Shown here one piece after another: positions 9,484 to 19,051 of a stretch of DNA of 64,000 nucleotides. Location of the stretch: contig JAPXFQ010000925.1 of NCBI GenBank assembly GCA_028564705.1, positions 1 to 64,000 of the forward strand, in the 5' to 3' direction. Every line of letters begins with the position of its first letter. The stretch's first letter is position 1. Origin of the DNA: Apricaphanius iberus (Eukaryota; Chordata; Actinopteri; Cyprinodontiformes; Aphaniidae). A program made the translations under genes and the position numbers. Under the pieces are notes generated by a model. It saw only the letters and a program-made list of their open reading frames with translations, was not told the DNA's origin and ran no database searches.

Positions 9484-10728
9484 TCAAAAAACTATTTTTT
9501 GAAATTGGAATTTGACGAACTCTCCCGTCTGAGGCGGCATGCTCTCCACAGCAGGAACAAGGCTGAGGAGGAAGAGCTCAGTCGCAACTGGTCGTGGCCT
9601 CTTGAGCGACTCCAGTAGGGCCGACTCCACCCTTGATTGGCATTTCTGGGACCCGTCCCTCGTCCACATCAGAGCTCTTCTCTTCTGTGGGCCTGTAAAA
9701 CAAAGCATCAAACAACACAAAGTAATGAGAAGGCTGCTACTAGACATTTAATTTTCAACATGGTAAAAAACAGCCTGTAATCACATTGATTGTAGATATT
9801 CAGTAAAGGTAACTTATCACAATAAATAAAATCATGCAAATATGAAAAGCTATCTCGCTGTATAACTGAATTATGTATGTTACATTAATTGTTGCTACAA
9901 TTTCTTTTACCCACCTGTGGGTGCAACAGCCGGAGCAGAGGGACCAGGGACTGGGGAGCCAGGAGAAGCAACAGGGGATGGCCCTACTGCAGAATCAGCT
10001 GAATCTGTCAAGACAATATTAAATGTTTACAAGGTTGAAAAAAAATAGTCAAATTATATACAGGGGTCCCTTGTTTATTGTTTAAGAAAAGCAAGGCCAT
10101 GAAGAATGAACCACGTTATAGCGGGACCACTGTATACTGTTTATTAGTAAACAATAACATATATGCCTATATAACTGTCTACGTTAAATCATTGTAAACA
10201 TACCTTCCATCTGGGATTCCCCTGCTGCTTCTTCAGGCTGTCCTTGGCCCTCGGAGACGATGTTCTCCGCGGTCCGCATACTCCCCATGTTGCTGCTGGT
10301 CTCCCGCGCGGTGACGAAGGGTCAAGGAACCCCATGACCGCGGAAAACTTCCACCTTCTCCCTGATCCGGCAGCTGACCCACTCCGCTTCTCCTTCTCCA
10401 ACCGCCTCTCCTTGCAGTAAGTGTCCCTGAGGCTCTTCCACTTTTTTCTGCAGAAGTCCTCTGAATACACCCATTATTTAGTTAGTGGAATAGTCTTTGA
10501 ACATCGGCGAGAAATTAATTGTAAAATAGCAGGACAGTAGGCGGGCTAGCTGTGTTTTGCACAGGTTCGGTCAAAACTCAAAAGTGAAATGAACTTACCA
10601 GGTAACCCAATCTCCTCACTAATCTTCTTCCAAGCTTGGTCCTTTTTATTCCTGTCTCTGTACATAAAACAACTGGTGTCATATAGCTCCGGGTTGTTAG
10701 CCACAGCGTTGATAATTCTCTCCTCCAT
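9484..10728 (-). pseudogene. Harbinger MADF-BESS protein gene, four exons, one frameshift
   Basis: Exons read on minus are 10728-10599, 10460-10204, 10004-9915 and 9692-9484. Each intron has good consensus ends (donors GTAAGT, GTATGT, GTGGGT; acceptors attcAG, gacAG, ttacAG) and all phases agree. ATG at 10728 opens a MADF domain split by intron 1 (MEERIINAVANNPELYDT, MYRDRNKKDQAWKKI, then FCRKKWKSLRDTYCKERR). A Pro/Ser/Ala-rich linker follows. The C-terminus ELFLLSLVPAVESMPPQTGE resembles a BESS motif. One base is missing from a C run in exon 2 near 10326, shifting the frame; exons 3 and 4 are open only in the other frame. In Harbinger elements such proteins bind the termini and help recruit transposase. 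Confidence 0.8.
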
Positions 10729-11046
10729 GTTGAATGAATTTCGCTGGATCTGCCCGCTGTGAACTGGGTCAGAGCATCACGTCACCAGGCTCCTGATTGG
10801 TTGACGCAGCGCGAATTGAAGCTTGAGTTCAGACTTTTTCTACTTGAGCATAATTTTTCACGCGCCGCAAACGCCTCATTCGCACAAATCCTCCGCGCAG
10901 ATCAGGCAAAAAAGCGTTTTCGCGACGCAGATCTGCTTCTGATTTGAAGAGGGACCCCCTGCCGCACGTCAACGCGCTCCTCCATTGACATAACATGTAC
11001 ACCTGACTCGCCGCTCGCTTAATCCGCTTTTGGTGTGTACATACAG
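10729..11046 (-). promoter_or_regulatory. Harbinger terminal region, 5' of MADF gene
   Basis: The sequence between the MADF start and the element end holds the terminal inverted repeat (CTGTATGTACACACC at 11046 inward) and a block conserved in copies 2 and 3 (core 'gcgtcgcgaaaacgc', about 10913-10927). It presumably carries the promoter and transposase/MADF binding sites. CpG dinucleotides are unusually frequent for this window. Confidence 0.6.
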
Positions 11047-11166
11047 TAAGAAATACAGAAAGGAGTGGGAATTAAAGACTGAATTAAAAGACTGTTTGAA
11101 GCCGTTCAATAGCAAGAAAAACATAATATTTTAAAGAACATTAAGCGAATTTGGCCACTACCCGAC

Positions 11167-13800
11167 ATTTATTTATTTATTTCATTTATTCATTTATTAT
11201 ATAGGGACACGTGTGAACAATAAAGATGTACCACACTACAACATTTATAGCCAAGGCTAATTTGCAATGTCCGTCCCTAGAAGGGCTTTTCAAATGCACA
11301 CACAGAAAATACATTACATTACATTTATAGTAACATTACTTAATTCTGACTTGACACAAAGGATGCGCATTTGAGCGCAAACTAAAAATGATTGCACACT
11401 TGATCTCTTTTTAAAATATGCTTTAGTTCATTTTTAAAAGCCCCCAGGTCTAAGTCCTGTTTCAGTTCAGGTGACAAGGTGTTCCAGATTTTAGCACCCT
11501 GGACAGTAAAGGCCGACTGTCCGAAGGACTTTTTTCTAACTGGCACTTTCACATTTCCAATAGCAGCTCCCCGTGTAATGGAGCCCACTGATCGAAGTGG
11601 GACTATGAGCCGCCTGAGAACATCAGGGGCTTGGTTGTGCAGACATTTATACATTAATTTCAAGTTACAAAATCTGATGAAATTTTCAAAGTTAAAAAAC
11701 TTTTAACCTCTGCAATATTCCACAATGGTGTGTTCTGACAGATGTTTAATCTGATATTTTTAGTGCTTTGTTGTAAATCAGTCTTAAAGGCCTGATTGTT
11801 GTGGTTGTTGCCTGTGACCAGGAGGTTATACAGTAACTAAGATGAGAGAAAATCCTTGCACGCATAAACATATTTGCCGCATGAAATGGTAAACACAATC
11901 CAGTTTGCCTTGGCTGTTCAGATGGTCTTTTTGACTTGACTTTCAAATGATAAATGGGAGTCCAGGAGTAGGCTCAGATATTTAAATGCTTTAACGTGGG
12001 CAATGTTTTGACCATTAATTGTCAGATGCAGTTCTTCCAATGGGTGTGATCTGGAAGCACAACAAACTGACACTGTCTTACTAAGATTTAGGGTTAGTCC
12101 TGAGTTTTGAAACCAAGCTGACACAGAGTGAAGGTGTTGCTGCAGCTGTGCAGTAATGGCTTCAATACTTTTGCCACTCGCAAAAACAACTGCTGTATCG
12201 TCTGCATACATTTGGATACCTGCGCCCGGACAGATGTTTGGTAAATCATTTATGTACAATGTAAAAAGGAGAGGCCCAAGAATTGATCCCTGGGGGACAC
12301 CTGTTTTCAGTGTTGTGAAGGATGACCTTTCAATGTTAAATATTACACATTGTTGTCTATATTCTAAATATGACTTGAACCACAGTAATGTTTTGTCAAA
12401 GTTAAACTGGGAGAATTTCTGTAAAAGTACATTATGATTAAGTACGGCAAAGGCTTTTTTTTAAATCTAAGAAAACATCTCCAACTATTTGGCCTTTGTC
12501 AATTGCTAGTTTCAGTTGTTCAATAAAATAGCAATTGGCCGTTTCTGTCGAATATTGGGGCTGGAATCCAAATTGTAGAGGATGCAGTATGTCATTGAAC
12601 TGTAAAAAAGATGATAGCTGATTGGCTACAATCTTTTCCAGTATCTTTGAAAAAATTGGTAAAATGCTAATTGGTCTATAATTGCATGCTAGATCTGCCT
12701 TTCCAGATTTATATATCGGTATAACCCTAGATTGTTTCCAATCATTTGGAAATACTCCAATTTTAAAAGAGAGATTTACCAGATGAGTTGAAGGTTTTAC
12801 CAATATTTCTTTATTTCTTTTTAGAACGGAAGTGTCAATGTTAAAAAGATCTTTAGCGTAACTATTGTTTACTTTTTCTATGACAGCTAGTACCTCTTGC
12901 TCAGTTGTTTGTTCCAGAAAAAATGTGTCAGTTAAATTATTTGGTATGTGATACTGTACCCTAATATTCAAATCAGAGCAATCCGACAGCTCCTGAACCG
13001 ATAAAATAAAATAATTATTAAGTTCCTGGGCGATACGTTTACTATCATTTACAAACTCGTCCCCGGTTTTGAGTTTACACAGGTGGGGTTGCTTTCCTTT
13101 ATATTTCACAATGGTGTTAATTGTTTTCCACATTACTGATGGATTTCTTCTTGCCTCAGTAATTGCTGTGATATAAAAGTTGCTTTTTGCATGTCTCATA
13201 TCCTTTATCGCGCGATTTCTTAGGCTTTTATATAATACTATGTCAGTGTTAAGCTTGCTTTGTATTGCTTATTTTAGGGTTTGGTCTCGCTGCTTCATAA
13301 GCTTTTTAATAGATTCATTTATCCAGGGTAGAGATCTATTTTTACCGCTTTTCCTCTTTTTAGGTATTTAGACACAATTCCATCTATTTTATTCATGAAT
13401 TGCCCACAGCTACTGTCCACCTCATCCCACACCATGTTCGTCAAATTTATTTCTTTTGACTCGTCTAATTTGAAAACATCATTTCTAAGAATTATTAGTG
13501 ATTTGTAGTTAGGCTTTTTGAGTTTTACAAAGCGTTTTTTAGATAATTTTCTCACCATCACGGTCATATTATGATCTGACAGTCCTGTCAAAAGGTTATG
13601 GGACTTCAGAATGCGTTCTTCTTTGTTTGTAAAAATTAAGTCAATTTGTGTCTTACTAGATTTTGTAATTCTTGTAGCTCCTTTCACATTCTGAGTAAAA
13701 TCAAATTTGGTCATCAACATCTTTAATTTTCTCTTTTTACTTTTGTTAAACCAGTCAAATTTAATACAGAAAAGGACAATTAAAAAAGAAAAAGCCGGGG
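11167..13800 (-). mobile_element. CR1/Jockey-type LINE (Rex1-like group), 5'-truncated
   Basis: The minus-strand order is endonuclease C-terminal part (13720), post-endonuclease linker, full set of RT blocks, then a C-terminal region at 11663-11382. It ends in an AT-rich 3' terminus of ATTTATTT-type repeats at 11167-11200. The 5' end stops at about 13800, against a MITE-like end. The length, about 2.6 kb, suits a 5'-truncated insertion. The exact clade was not resolved by eye. Confidence 0.75.
11382..13720 (-). pseudogene. LINE ORF2: endonuclease C-terminus and reverse transcriptase
   Basis: The frame 13720-13319 has TQIDLIFTNKEERI and GLSDHNMTVMV, the last endonuclease motifs. The frame 13199-12438 has SRVIPIYKSGKADLACNYRP and ISILPIFSKILEKIVANQL, then LQFGFQPQYSTET and VFLDLKKS, where the catalytic FD-K Asp is retained. 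After a frame change, 12259-11918 has the polymerase box IQMYADDTAVVF (YADD at 12197-12208). The frame 11946-11746 and the C-terminal domain 11663-11382 (KCLHNQAPDVL, FGQSAFTVQGAKIWNTLS) complete it. Four frame breaks make it a pseudogene, although the catalytic residues survive. Confidence 0.75.
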
Positions 13801-13890
13801 GGTGGTCATTGTTATTGTCCTCTTACCGTTATCGAAGTGAATGCCGAATATTCCGTGATATTAATTTTAGCTCATATCGCACAGCCCTAC
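13801..13890. repeat. MITE-like terminus
   Basis: On the minus strand the sequence starts TAGGGCTGTGCGATATGAG and passes through 'atatcacggaatattc' and 'cgataacggtaa'. This arrangement is seen at the ends of small non-autonomous (probably hAT-type) elements in fish. Only one end is present; the partner terminus was not found. Confidence 0.4.
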
Positions 13891-14784
13891 ATGCATTCCT
13901 GGAATCACAGTCTGTCATGTGTCTTAGGTCTTCAGTGGGAATTCTGTAATGGTTAAACATGAATCTCAGCCTGGGGATGATGGAATGTAGTTGGAGGGTT
14001 GCTATAAATATTCTGTACAATTCATAATGTATGCATTTTGTGACATGGAATTAATCAAACCCAAAAATATATCATTCTTACAATCAGCCTGAAGCTTATC
14101 TGAGAGGGTACTGTAATGAGCCCAGCCCCTTCCATTTATAAAGAGTGGAAAATTACAGGTTTTCAGCTCGTATATCTGCACTGCCTAATTAGTGCTTGAT
14201 GTGTTTTGTGTGTTTGTGTTTTACAGTTTTTCTTCCACTGTTTCTAAAATATTGCTGTTTTGCAACCTGAATCTGTTAGAACATGTAGGTAAATCATGTT
14301 TCCTCGTGTTTCCCTGGAGATAATAATCAGTGTTTTTGATATTTATTCATATTCTAGTGGTTATCCTTTGGCAGGATGGTGCTTAAGTTCACTCAGTTTT
14401 AAAAGAACAAACCCCAGATAGATTATTAATATTTTTCACAATTGGAATAAAAACATAACACTTCTGTTTCCCAAACAACTCATATTTCAGTTGTCTCCAA
14501 CTTTTCCCTCTTAAAAAGATGAGACCAGTCTGTTTATTTTCTATTATAAGTGCACTTCAACTGTGAGAGAGAATGTAAAAAAATCGAGGAAACCACTTTT
14601 ATGATTTTTAAAGAATTTATTCATATAATGGTGCATAAAATAAGTGTTTAGTACCTACAAACAAGCAAGAATTTGGACCCTCAAAGAACGGTTACTACTT
14701 CTTTAACAAGCTCTTCTATCCTTCCCTTGTTACCTGTATTAATGACACCTGTTTAACTATTTATTTGTATAAAAGACACTTGTC
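13891..14784. other. Unassigned sequence
   Basis: About 0.9 kb of AT-rich sequence with no recognisable coding motif, RNA gene or element end. Confidence 0.5.
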
Positions 14785-14789
14785 CACAC

Positions 14790-15076
14790 TGTCAGGATGT
14801 GTGCGGTGGAAGTTATGGACCCAAACGCAGAAGCAGAAATGCAGGGTGGTTTTTGGAGTGCTGATGATAGTTGTGATGATGATGGTGGTCTCGATGGCAG
14901 GGACAGAGACACAGGACAACAGGAGGGAGATGGCAGGGAAACACACATGGTGGACATCAGTAATGATCCGGCAATGACTGAGGGAACATGAGCTGGTTAC
15001 AAGGACGTGAGGTGAGTGGATGTTAATTGGAGACAGCCGCGGATGATGATGAGGGGGAGTGACTGGAGTCATGACA
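14790..15076 (-). repeat. 3' LTR (minus orientation) of the short LTR element
   Basis: 287 bp, TGTCATGACT...CATCCTGACA on the minus strand. It aligns along its whole length with the other LTR, with roughly 15 to 20 percent difference by eye, so the insertion is not recent. Confidence 0.85.
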
Positions 15077-15088
15077 GGACTCCCCCCT

Positions 15089-15679
15089 TTAAAGGCAGAT
15101 CCCAGACGCTGTAGAAGAAATAAATGAAAAAAGCATCCTTCCAGCGTGGGTGGAGGGGGCCAACGGAAGGAGGGCCTGGGTCCCTGTGGGTACACCCCTG
15201 GAGGTCGAGCAGGCAGCCCGGATGGCGTTCTCTGACGGGACGGGTGTTGGGCTGGGGGTCCTCCCCTGAGGACCTGGAGATCCAGCAGACAGCTGGATGG
15301 ACGTGCAGTGGTATGGGAGCGACACTCTGTTCCCCCCTCCCAGAAACAGTCTCGTCGAAGCGGGACCTCCGCCTGCGGCTAGATGGTGGAAAGAGGCTGG
15401 AACAACGATCGTATCCACCGCATCTTGGCGTACGCTGATCGCCTCCTTCTGTAGCAGAGTGAGGTCCCGGTCGGAGAACAGATTCCGGAAGTGAGGGAGC
15501 ACCTTTAGAATGTCCTTGGTTCCAGAGATGCAGAGAGGAAGGTGAGGGGAGGCAGATATCTTGGACAGTTTGACCCAGACGTCCTTATGCAGGGCGGCAA
15601 TCTCTTGGGGGAGCGCTGGGTCTTGAACTCCCACTGGGTCCGGAGCTCCCGCTGGGTCCATCTTTTCAGGCCGGATCAT
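15089..15679 (-). CDS. Gag-like ORF of the short LTR element
   Basis: The ATG at 15679 opens 196 codons without a stop, starting MIRPEKMDPAGAPDPVGVQD. The Met-Asp-Pro-Ala start just after the LTR is like gag starts of fish gypsy elements. The middle contains LPHFRNLFSDRDLTLLQKEA; the C-terminal third is Pro/Ser rich. No zinc knuckle, protease or RT motif is seen. It may be a shortened gag that can be packaged in trans, or a chance open frame in a decayed gag. The frame is confined between the LTRs and stops 13 bases short of the 3' LTR. Confidence 0.45.
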   Translation of the reverse strand: MIRPEKMDPAGAPDPVGVQDPALPQEIAALHKDVWVKLSKISASPHLPLCISGTKDILKVLPHFRNLFSDRDLTLLQKEAISVRQDAVDTIVVPASFHHLAAGGGPASTRLFLGGGNRVSLPYHCTSIQLSAGSPGPQGRTPSPTPVPSENAIRAACSTSRGVPTGTQALLPLAPSTHAGRMLFSFISSTASGICL

Positions 15680-15681
15680 TC

Positions 15682-15979
15682 TGTCAGAATGTTTGCGGTG
15701 GAAGGTATAGACCCAAACGCAGAGGCAGTAGTGCAAGGTGGATTATTCAGTGCTGATGATGGTGGTGATGATGATGGTGGTCTCGACAGCAGGAACGCAG
15801 ACACAGGACAGCAGCAGGAAGACAGCAGGAAAACACACACGGTGGACATCTGTAATGATCCAGCACTGACTGAGGGAATGCGGGATGGTTATAAGGATGT
15901 GAGATGAGTGGATGCTAACTGGAGACAGGTGCGGATGATGATGAGAGGAAGTGACTGAGCAGGATGACGAGTCATGACA
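15682..15979 (-). repeat. 5' LTR (minus orientation) of the short LTR element
   Basis: 298 bp, TGTCATGACTCGTC...CATTCTGACA on the minus strand. A TATA-like 'cttataacc' lies about 95 bases inside it. The interior open reading frame starts three bases after its end. Confidence 0.85.
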
Positions 15980-16008
15980 CACACCTTTAAACAGACTTAA
16001 ACTCCACC

Positions 16009-16145
16009 ATGGAGAACACCGGTGAGCTGTCTAAGGATACCATGGACAAGATTGTACACCTGCACAAGACAGGGATGAGCCAATTTGAAATAGGCAAAAA
16101 AAAGTGGTAAGATCAACTGTTGGAGCAATTATTCCCACAGGAAAA
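16009..16145 (+). pseudogene. Tc1/mariner transposase N-terminal fragment
   Basis: The frame starting ATG at 16009 reads ENTGELSKDTMDKIVHLHKT and GMSQFEIGKK. This is the first helix-turn-helix segment of fish Tc1-like transposases, which bind the terminal repeats. It breaks after about 35 residues at an A-rich run; a few more degenerate residues follow. No TIRs or catalytic domain are nearby. Confidence 0.65.
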
Positions 16146-16149
16146 TAAC

Positions 16150-16287
16150 ATACATGAGGATATATGTGCCAATGTGAAACCTATATGCACTTTATATGCA
16201 CATATATGATGCCTATATACAGCATATATGCTCATAAACAATAACCAATATAACGTATATTGGCATATATATGCCAAATATAGACTA
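16150..16287. repeat. ATATG/CATAT-rich stretch
   Basis: Dense CATATA/TATATG words in both orientations, giving several short palindromes such as 'ggcatatatatgcc' (16262-16275). The same character resumes at 17836-17930 beyond the RTE insertion, so the RTE split one low-complexity tract. Confidence 0.6.
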
Positions 16288-16300
16288 AATTGAGGTGCAT

Positions 16301-17822
16301 CTATCCATCCATCTTCTTCCGCTTATCTGGGGTCGGGTCGCGGTGGCAGTAGCTGAAGCAGGGCGACCCAGACTTCCCTCTCCCCGGCCACTGGGGCCAG
16401 CTCCTCATGAGGAATCCCAAGGCGTTCCCAGGCCAGCCGGGAGACATAGTCCCTCCAGCGAGTCCTGGGTCTTCCTCTGGGCCTTCTCCAAATGGGATGT
16501 GCCCGGAACACTTCACCAGGGAGGCGTCCAGAAGGCATCCAGACCAGATGCCCGAGCCACCTCAACTGACTCCTCTCAATGTGGAGGAGCAGCGGCTCTA
16601 CTCTGAGCCCCTTCTGGATGGTCAAGGTTCTCACCCTATGTCTAAGGGAGAACCCAGCCACCCTGCGGAGGAAACTCATTTCAGTGGCCTGTATCTGTAT
16701 CTCGTTCTTTCGGTCACCACCCAAAGTGCGTGACCATAGATGAGGGTAGGAACGTAGATCGACCGGTAAATCGAGTGCTTTGCCTTCCGGCTCAGCTCTC
16801 TCTTTACCACGACAGAGCGCCGGCATAACTGCAGACGCCTTACCAATCTGTCTATCGATCTCCCACTCCATTTTTCCCTCATTCGTGAACAAGACCCCCA
16901 GATACGTAAACTCCTCCACTTGAGGAAGGACCCCATCCCCGATCCGAAGAAGACACCATACCCTTCTCCGGCTCAAGACCATCGTTTAAGATTTGGAGGT
17001 GCTGATCCTCATCCAAGCCGCTTCACACTCGGCTGCGAACTGCTCCAGCGAAAGTTGTAGATCACGTTTCGATGAAGCCAACAGTACCACATCCTCTGCG
17101 AAAAGCAGAGACCCGAACCTGAAGCCACCAAAACGGATTTCTTCAACACCTTGGCTGCTCCTAGAAATCCTTTCCAATAAATGTTATGAACAGGATCAGT
17201 GTACAAAGGGCAACCTTGGCAGAGTCCAACTCTCACTGGATATGAATCCAACTGACCGCCGGCAATGTAAACTCTGAAACCGGTCATACAGGGACCTAAC
17301 AGCCCTTATCAAAGTGCCCGGTACCCCATACTCCCGGAGTACCCCCCACAGGATTCCCCGAGGGACATGGTCGAACGGCTTCTCCAAATCCACAAAACAC
17401 ATGTAGACCGGTTGGCCAAACTCCCACGCACCCTCCAGGACACCGCTGAGGGTGTAGAGCTGTTCCAGTATTCCACGGGCAGGACGAAAACTGCATTGTT
17501 CCTCCTGAATCCGAGGGTCGACTATCCGTCGGACACTCCTCTCCAGAACCACTGAATAGACCTTACCAGGGTCTGCCAGACGTTCCCAGCAGACCCTCAC
17601 AACTCGTTTGGATTTGCCAGGTCTGTCCAAGTGTCCAAAACATGCGGCCGCAGGTCAGATGAAACGACAACCAAGTCGATAATTGAGCTAGGGCCTAGGG
17701 TGCCCTGGTGCCAAGTGCACACATGAACACCCTTGTGCTTGAACGTGGTTATGGACAATCCATGACGAGCACAGAAGTCCAGTAACAAAACACAGCTCGG
17801 GTTCAGATCGGGGCCCTCCCCC
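16301..17822 (-). mobile_element. RTE-clade (Rex3-like) LINE, 5'-truncated, with 13-bp TSD
   Basis: It is flanked by perfect copies of AATTGAGGTGCAT (16288-16300 and 17823-17835). On the minus strand the element starts inside the endonuclease at 17822 and ends with the ATCCATCCAT-type 3' terminus of fish RTE elements at 16301-16320. An internal gap between endonuclease and RT palm (near 17590) shows a deletion. Clear TSDs make this a genuine 1.52-kb retrotransposition event. Confidence 0.9.
16323..17820 (-). pseudogene. RTE ORF: endonuclease end, RT and C-terminal domain
   Basis: Endonuclease remnants (LDFCARHGLSITTF, HQGTLGPSSIIDLVVVSSDL) lie at 17845-17620. RT follows: VVRVCWERLADPG, VDPRIQEEQCSFRPARGIL and VYMCFVDLEKPFDHVPRGIL, the last with the first catalytic Asp. 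The polymerase box reads FGSLLFAEDVVLLASS, where FADD has become FAED. Then come AAECEAAWMRISTSKS, VEEFTYLGVLFTNEG, FLRRVAGFSLRHRVR and SQLRWLGHLVWMPSGRLPG, ending LLPPRPDPR. At least three frame changes plus the altered catalytic box make it dead. Confidence 0.8.
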
Positions 17823-17835
17823 AATTGAGGTGCAT

Positions 17836-18039
17836 ATGTGTGCATTTACAGGCCATATATGTCTCCAGTATTTCTTCTTTATTTCCACGTATAAGCCCCA
17901 TATGTATACTAGATATGTGTCCTATATGATTTATGGTAGAATCTGGTCATTCATCTCACTTTGGCAACTGTCAAACATGATGCTTAGTTTACATTTTTAC
18001 TATCAAGGTAATAACTACATATTTGTCTGAAGACCATTG
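17836..18039. other. Unassigned AT-rich sequence
   Basis: A continuation of the ATATG-rich target of the RTE insertion. No features were recognised. Confidence 0.4.
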
Positions 18040-18208
18040 CAGAAAAAAGTCATAGAATAACCCAATCTGCTGGGATTCCTTACATAGAAAACTTTTAACT
18101 GATTGGAATGTTTGTATAATTGTACTGAAATTAAATTTTTTGTAAAGTGCCTTGAGTGTTGTTAATTGGCGCTGTATAAATAAAAGTGAATTGAATTAAA
18201 TTGAATTA
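18040..18208 (+). repeat. Non-LTR element 3' tail with (TGAAT)n end
   Basis: It contains 'gtaaagtgccttgagtg', 'aattggcgctgtataaataa' and then TGAATTGAAT repeats. This 3' end is shared by many fish LINEs/SINEs and is the part recognised by the LINE RT. The body upstream is not identifiable. Confidence 0.6.
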
Positions 18209-18739
18209 TGTACAAACACGTGACATTGGTATCACATGTGATTAACCAGGAATCCTAATTGGGTAAGTCACATTGCATAATTTCCTGTTTTTCCTGTTGG
18301 ACTCCATGGAGCTGTTTGGCGTTCAGACTTTCTTCGATTGATCTATTTTTCTCTGTGTTGTGGTTTTTGTAAGTTATTTTAACACGTAAGCACTTTAAAA
18401 CACTAATTTTCTGTTGGCTTACTGTACGTTTTGGGAACCCTTTGTGTTTAACACAAAGGGTTTGTGTTTTTGGCGTGGTACTGTCGCTAGCTCAGTTAGC
18501 TTAGCTTGATAGCGGCTATGGCTACTCATACTCCTTTTTCTCCACCTTTATATCTTCCTCTCTCCTGCTCTCTGTGTCAGATGTTAAGTTAAAGATTTTG
18601 CAGAATCCAATCAGAGTCTTACAAATGAAGTGTTTGTATGATGCATTTTTTATTATGTTCAGCCTTTATTCCAAAAATCTGTGTCCACCTGTGTGTTACA
18701 CCTGTGCTTTAAGCACTTTGGGTTCCTGCTGAAGCACTA

Positions 18740-18740
<1 letters not shown>
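18209..18740. other. Unassigned stretch with a perfect 27-bp palindrome
   Basis: No coding motif was recognised. At 18436-18462, AACCCTTTGTGTT and AACACAAAGGGTT form a 13-bp perfect inverted repeat with a 1-base spacer. Confidence 0.5.

Positions 18741-18784
<44 letters not shown>
18741..18784. repeat. (ATT)n microsatellite
   Basis: About 14 uninterrupted copies of ATT. Confidence 0.97.
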
Positions 18785-18785
<1 letters not shown>

Positions 18786-19051
18786 CTGTGGACACCCACA
18801 AATGTTTTATGCCAGGAGAGAGTTTCCCCAAGTCAGTTATTCCACTAGGTGGCAGTACTGTTCTTTTGGTGATGTAAGTTGAGGAGCCCTTACTCAAGGT
18901 TCTCTCCCTGTTCTTGTGCCCTGGCAGGAAAATGCTGGTCATACTAAGCTTGGTAATTTATGTGGATTAAAGAGTGGAAAGCTAAGGGATCTCACCAGAC
19001 TGTCTTTTGTCTCAAACTTATTTTGAATCCACATTGGTTATTCCAACGCTA

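Larger units (their letters stand above)
8506..11046. mobile_element. PIF/Harbinger DNA transposon (copy 1), 5'-deleted on one side
   Basis: This contains the two proteins of the superfamily: a transposase C-terminal half on plus (8510-8986) and a MADF-BESS DNA-binding protein on minus (10728-9484), tail to tail. The right end, read inward from 11046 on the minus strand, begins CTGTATGTACACACC next to TTA/TAA. The same terminus recurs at 26486 and, diverged, at 47433, each flanked by TAA, fitting the 3-bp TSD of PIF/Harbinger. The left end and the N-terminal half of the transposase are missing; gypsy LTR sequence adjoins. Confidence 0.85.
14785..15984 (-). mobile_element. Complete short LTR retrotransposon with 5-bp TSD
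   Basis: Two direct LTRs (14790-15076 and 15682-15979) begin TGTCA and end TGACA. They flank a 605-bp interior and are bordered by the perfect 5-bp duplication CACAC (14785-14789 and 15980-15984). On the minus strand a polypurine tract (AAAGGGGGGAG) sits just before the downstream LTR at about 15077-15092. The orientation is therefore minus, with the LTR at 15979-15682 as 5' LTR. No pol is present. The TSD length and LTR style point to a non-autonomous Ty3/gypsy-type element. Confidence 0.85.

Noticed and set aside
14797..15907. Two-copy direct repeat as a segmental duplication
   Set aside because: The repeats begin TG and end CA and are flanked by a 5-bp duplication with a polypurine tract between them, so they are LTRs.
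18741..18784. CRISPR-like or satellite array
   Set aside because: A simple ATT microsatellite; no spacer-repeat structure exists anywhere in the window.
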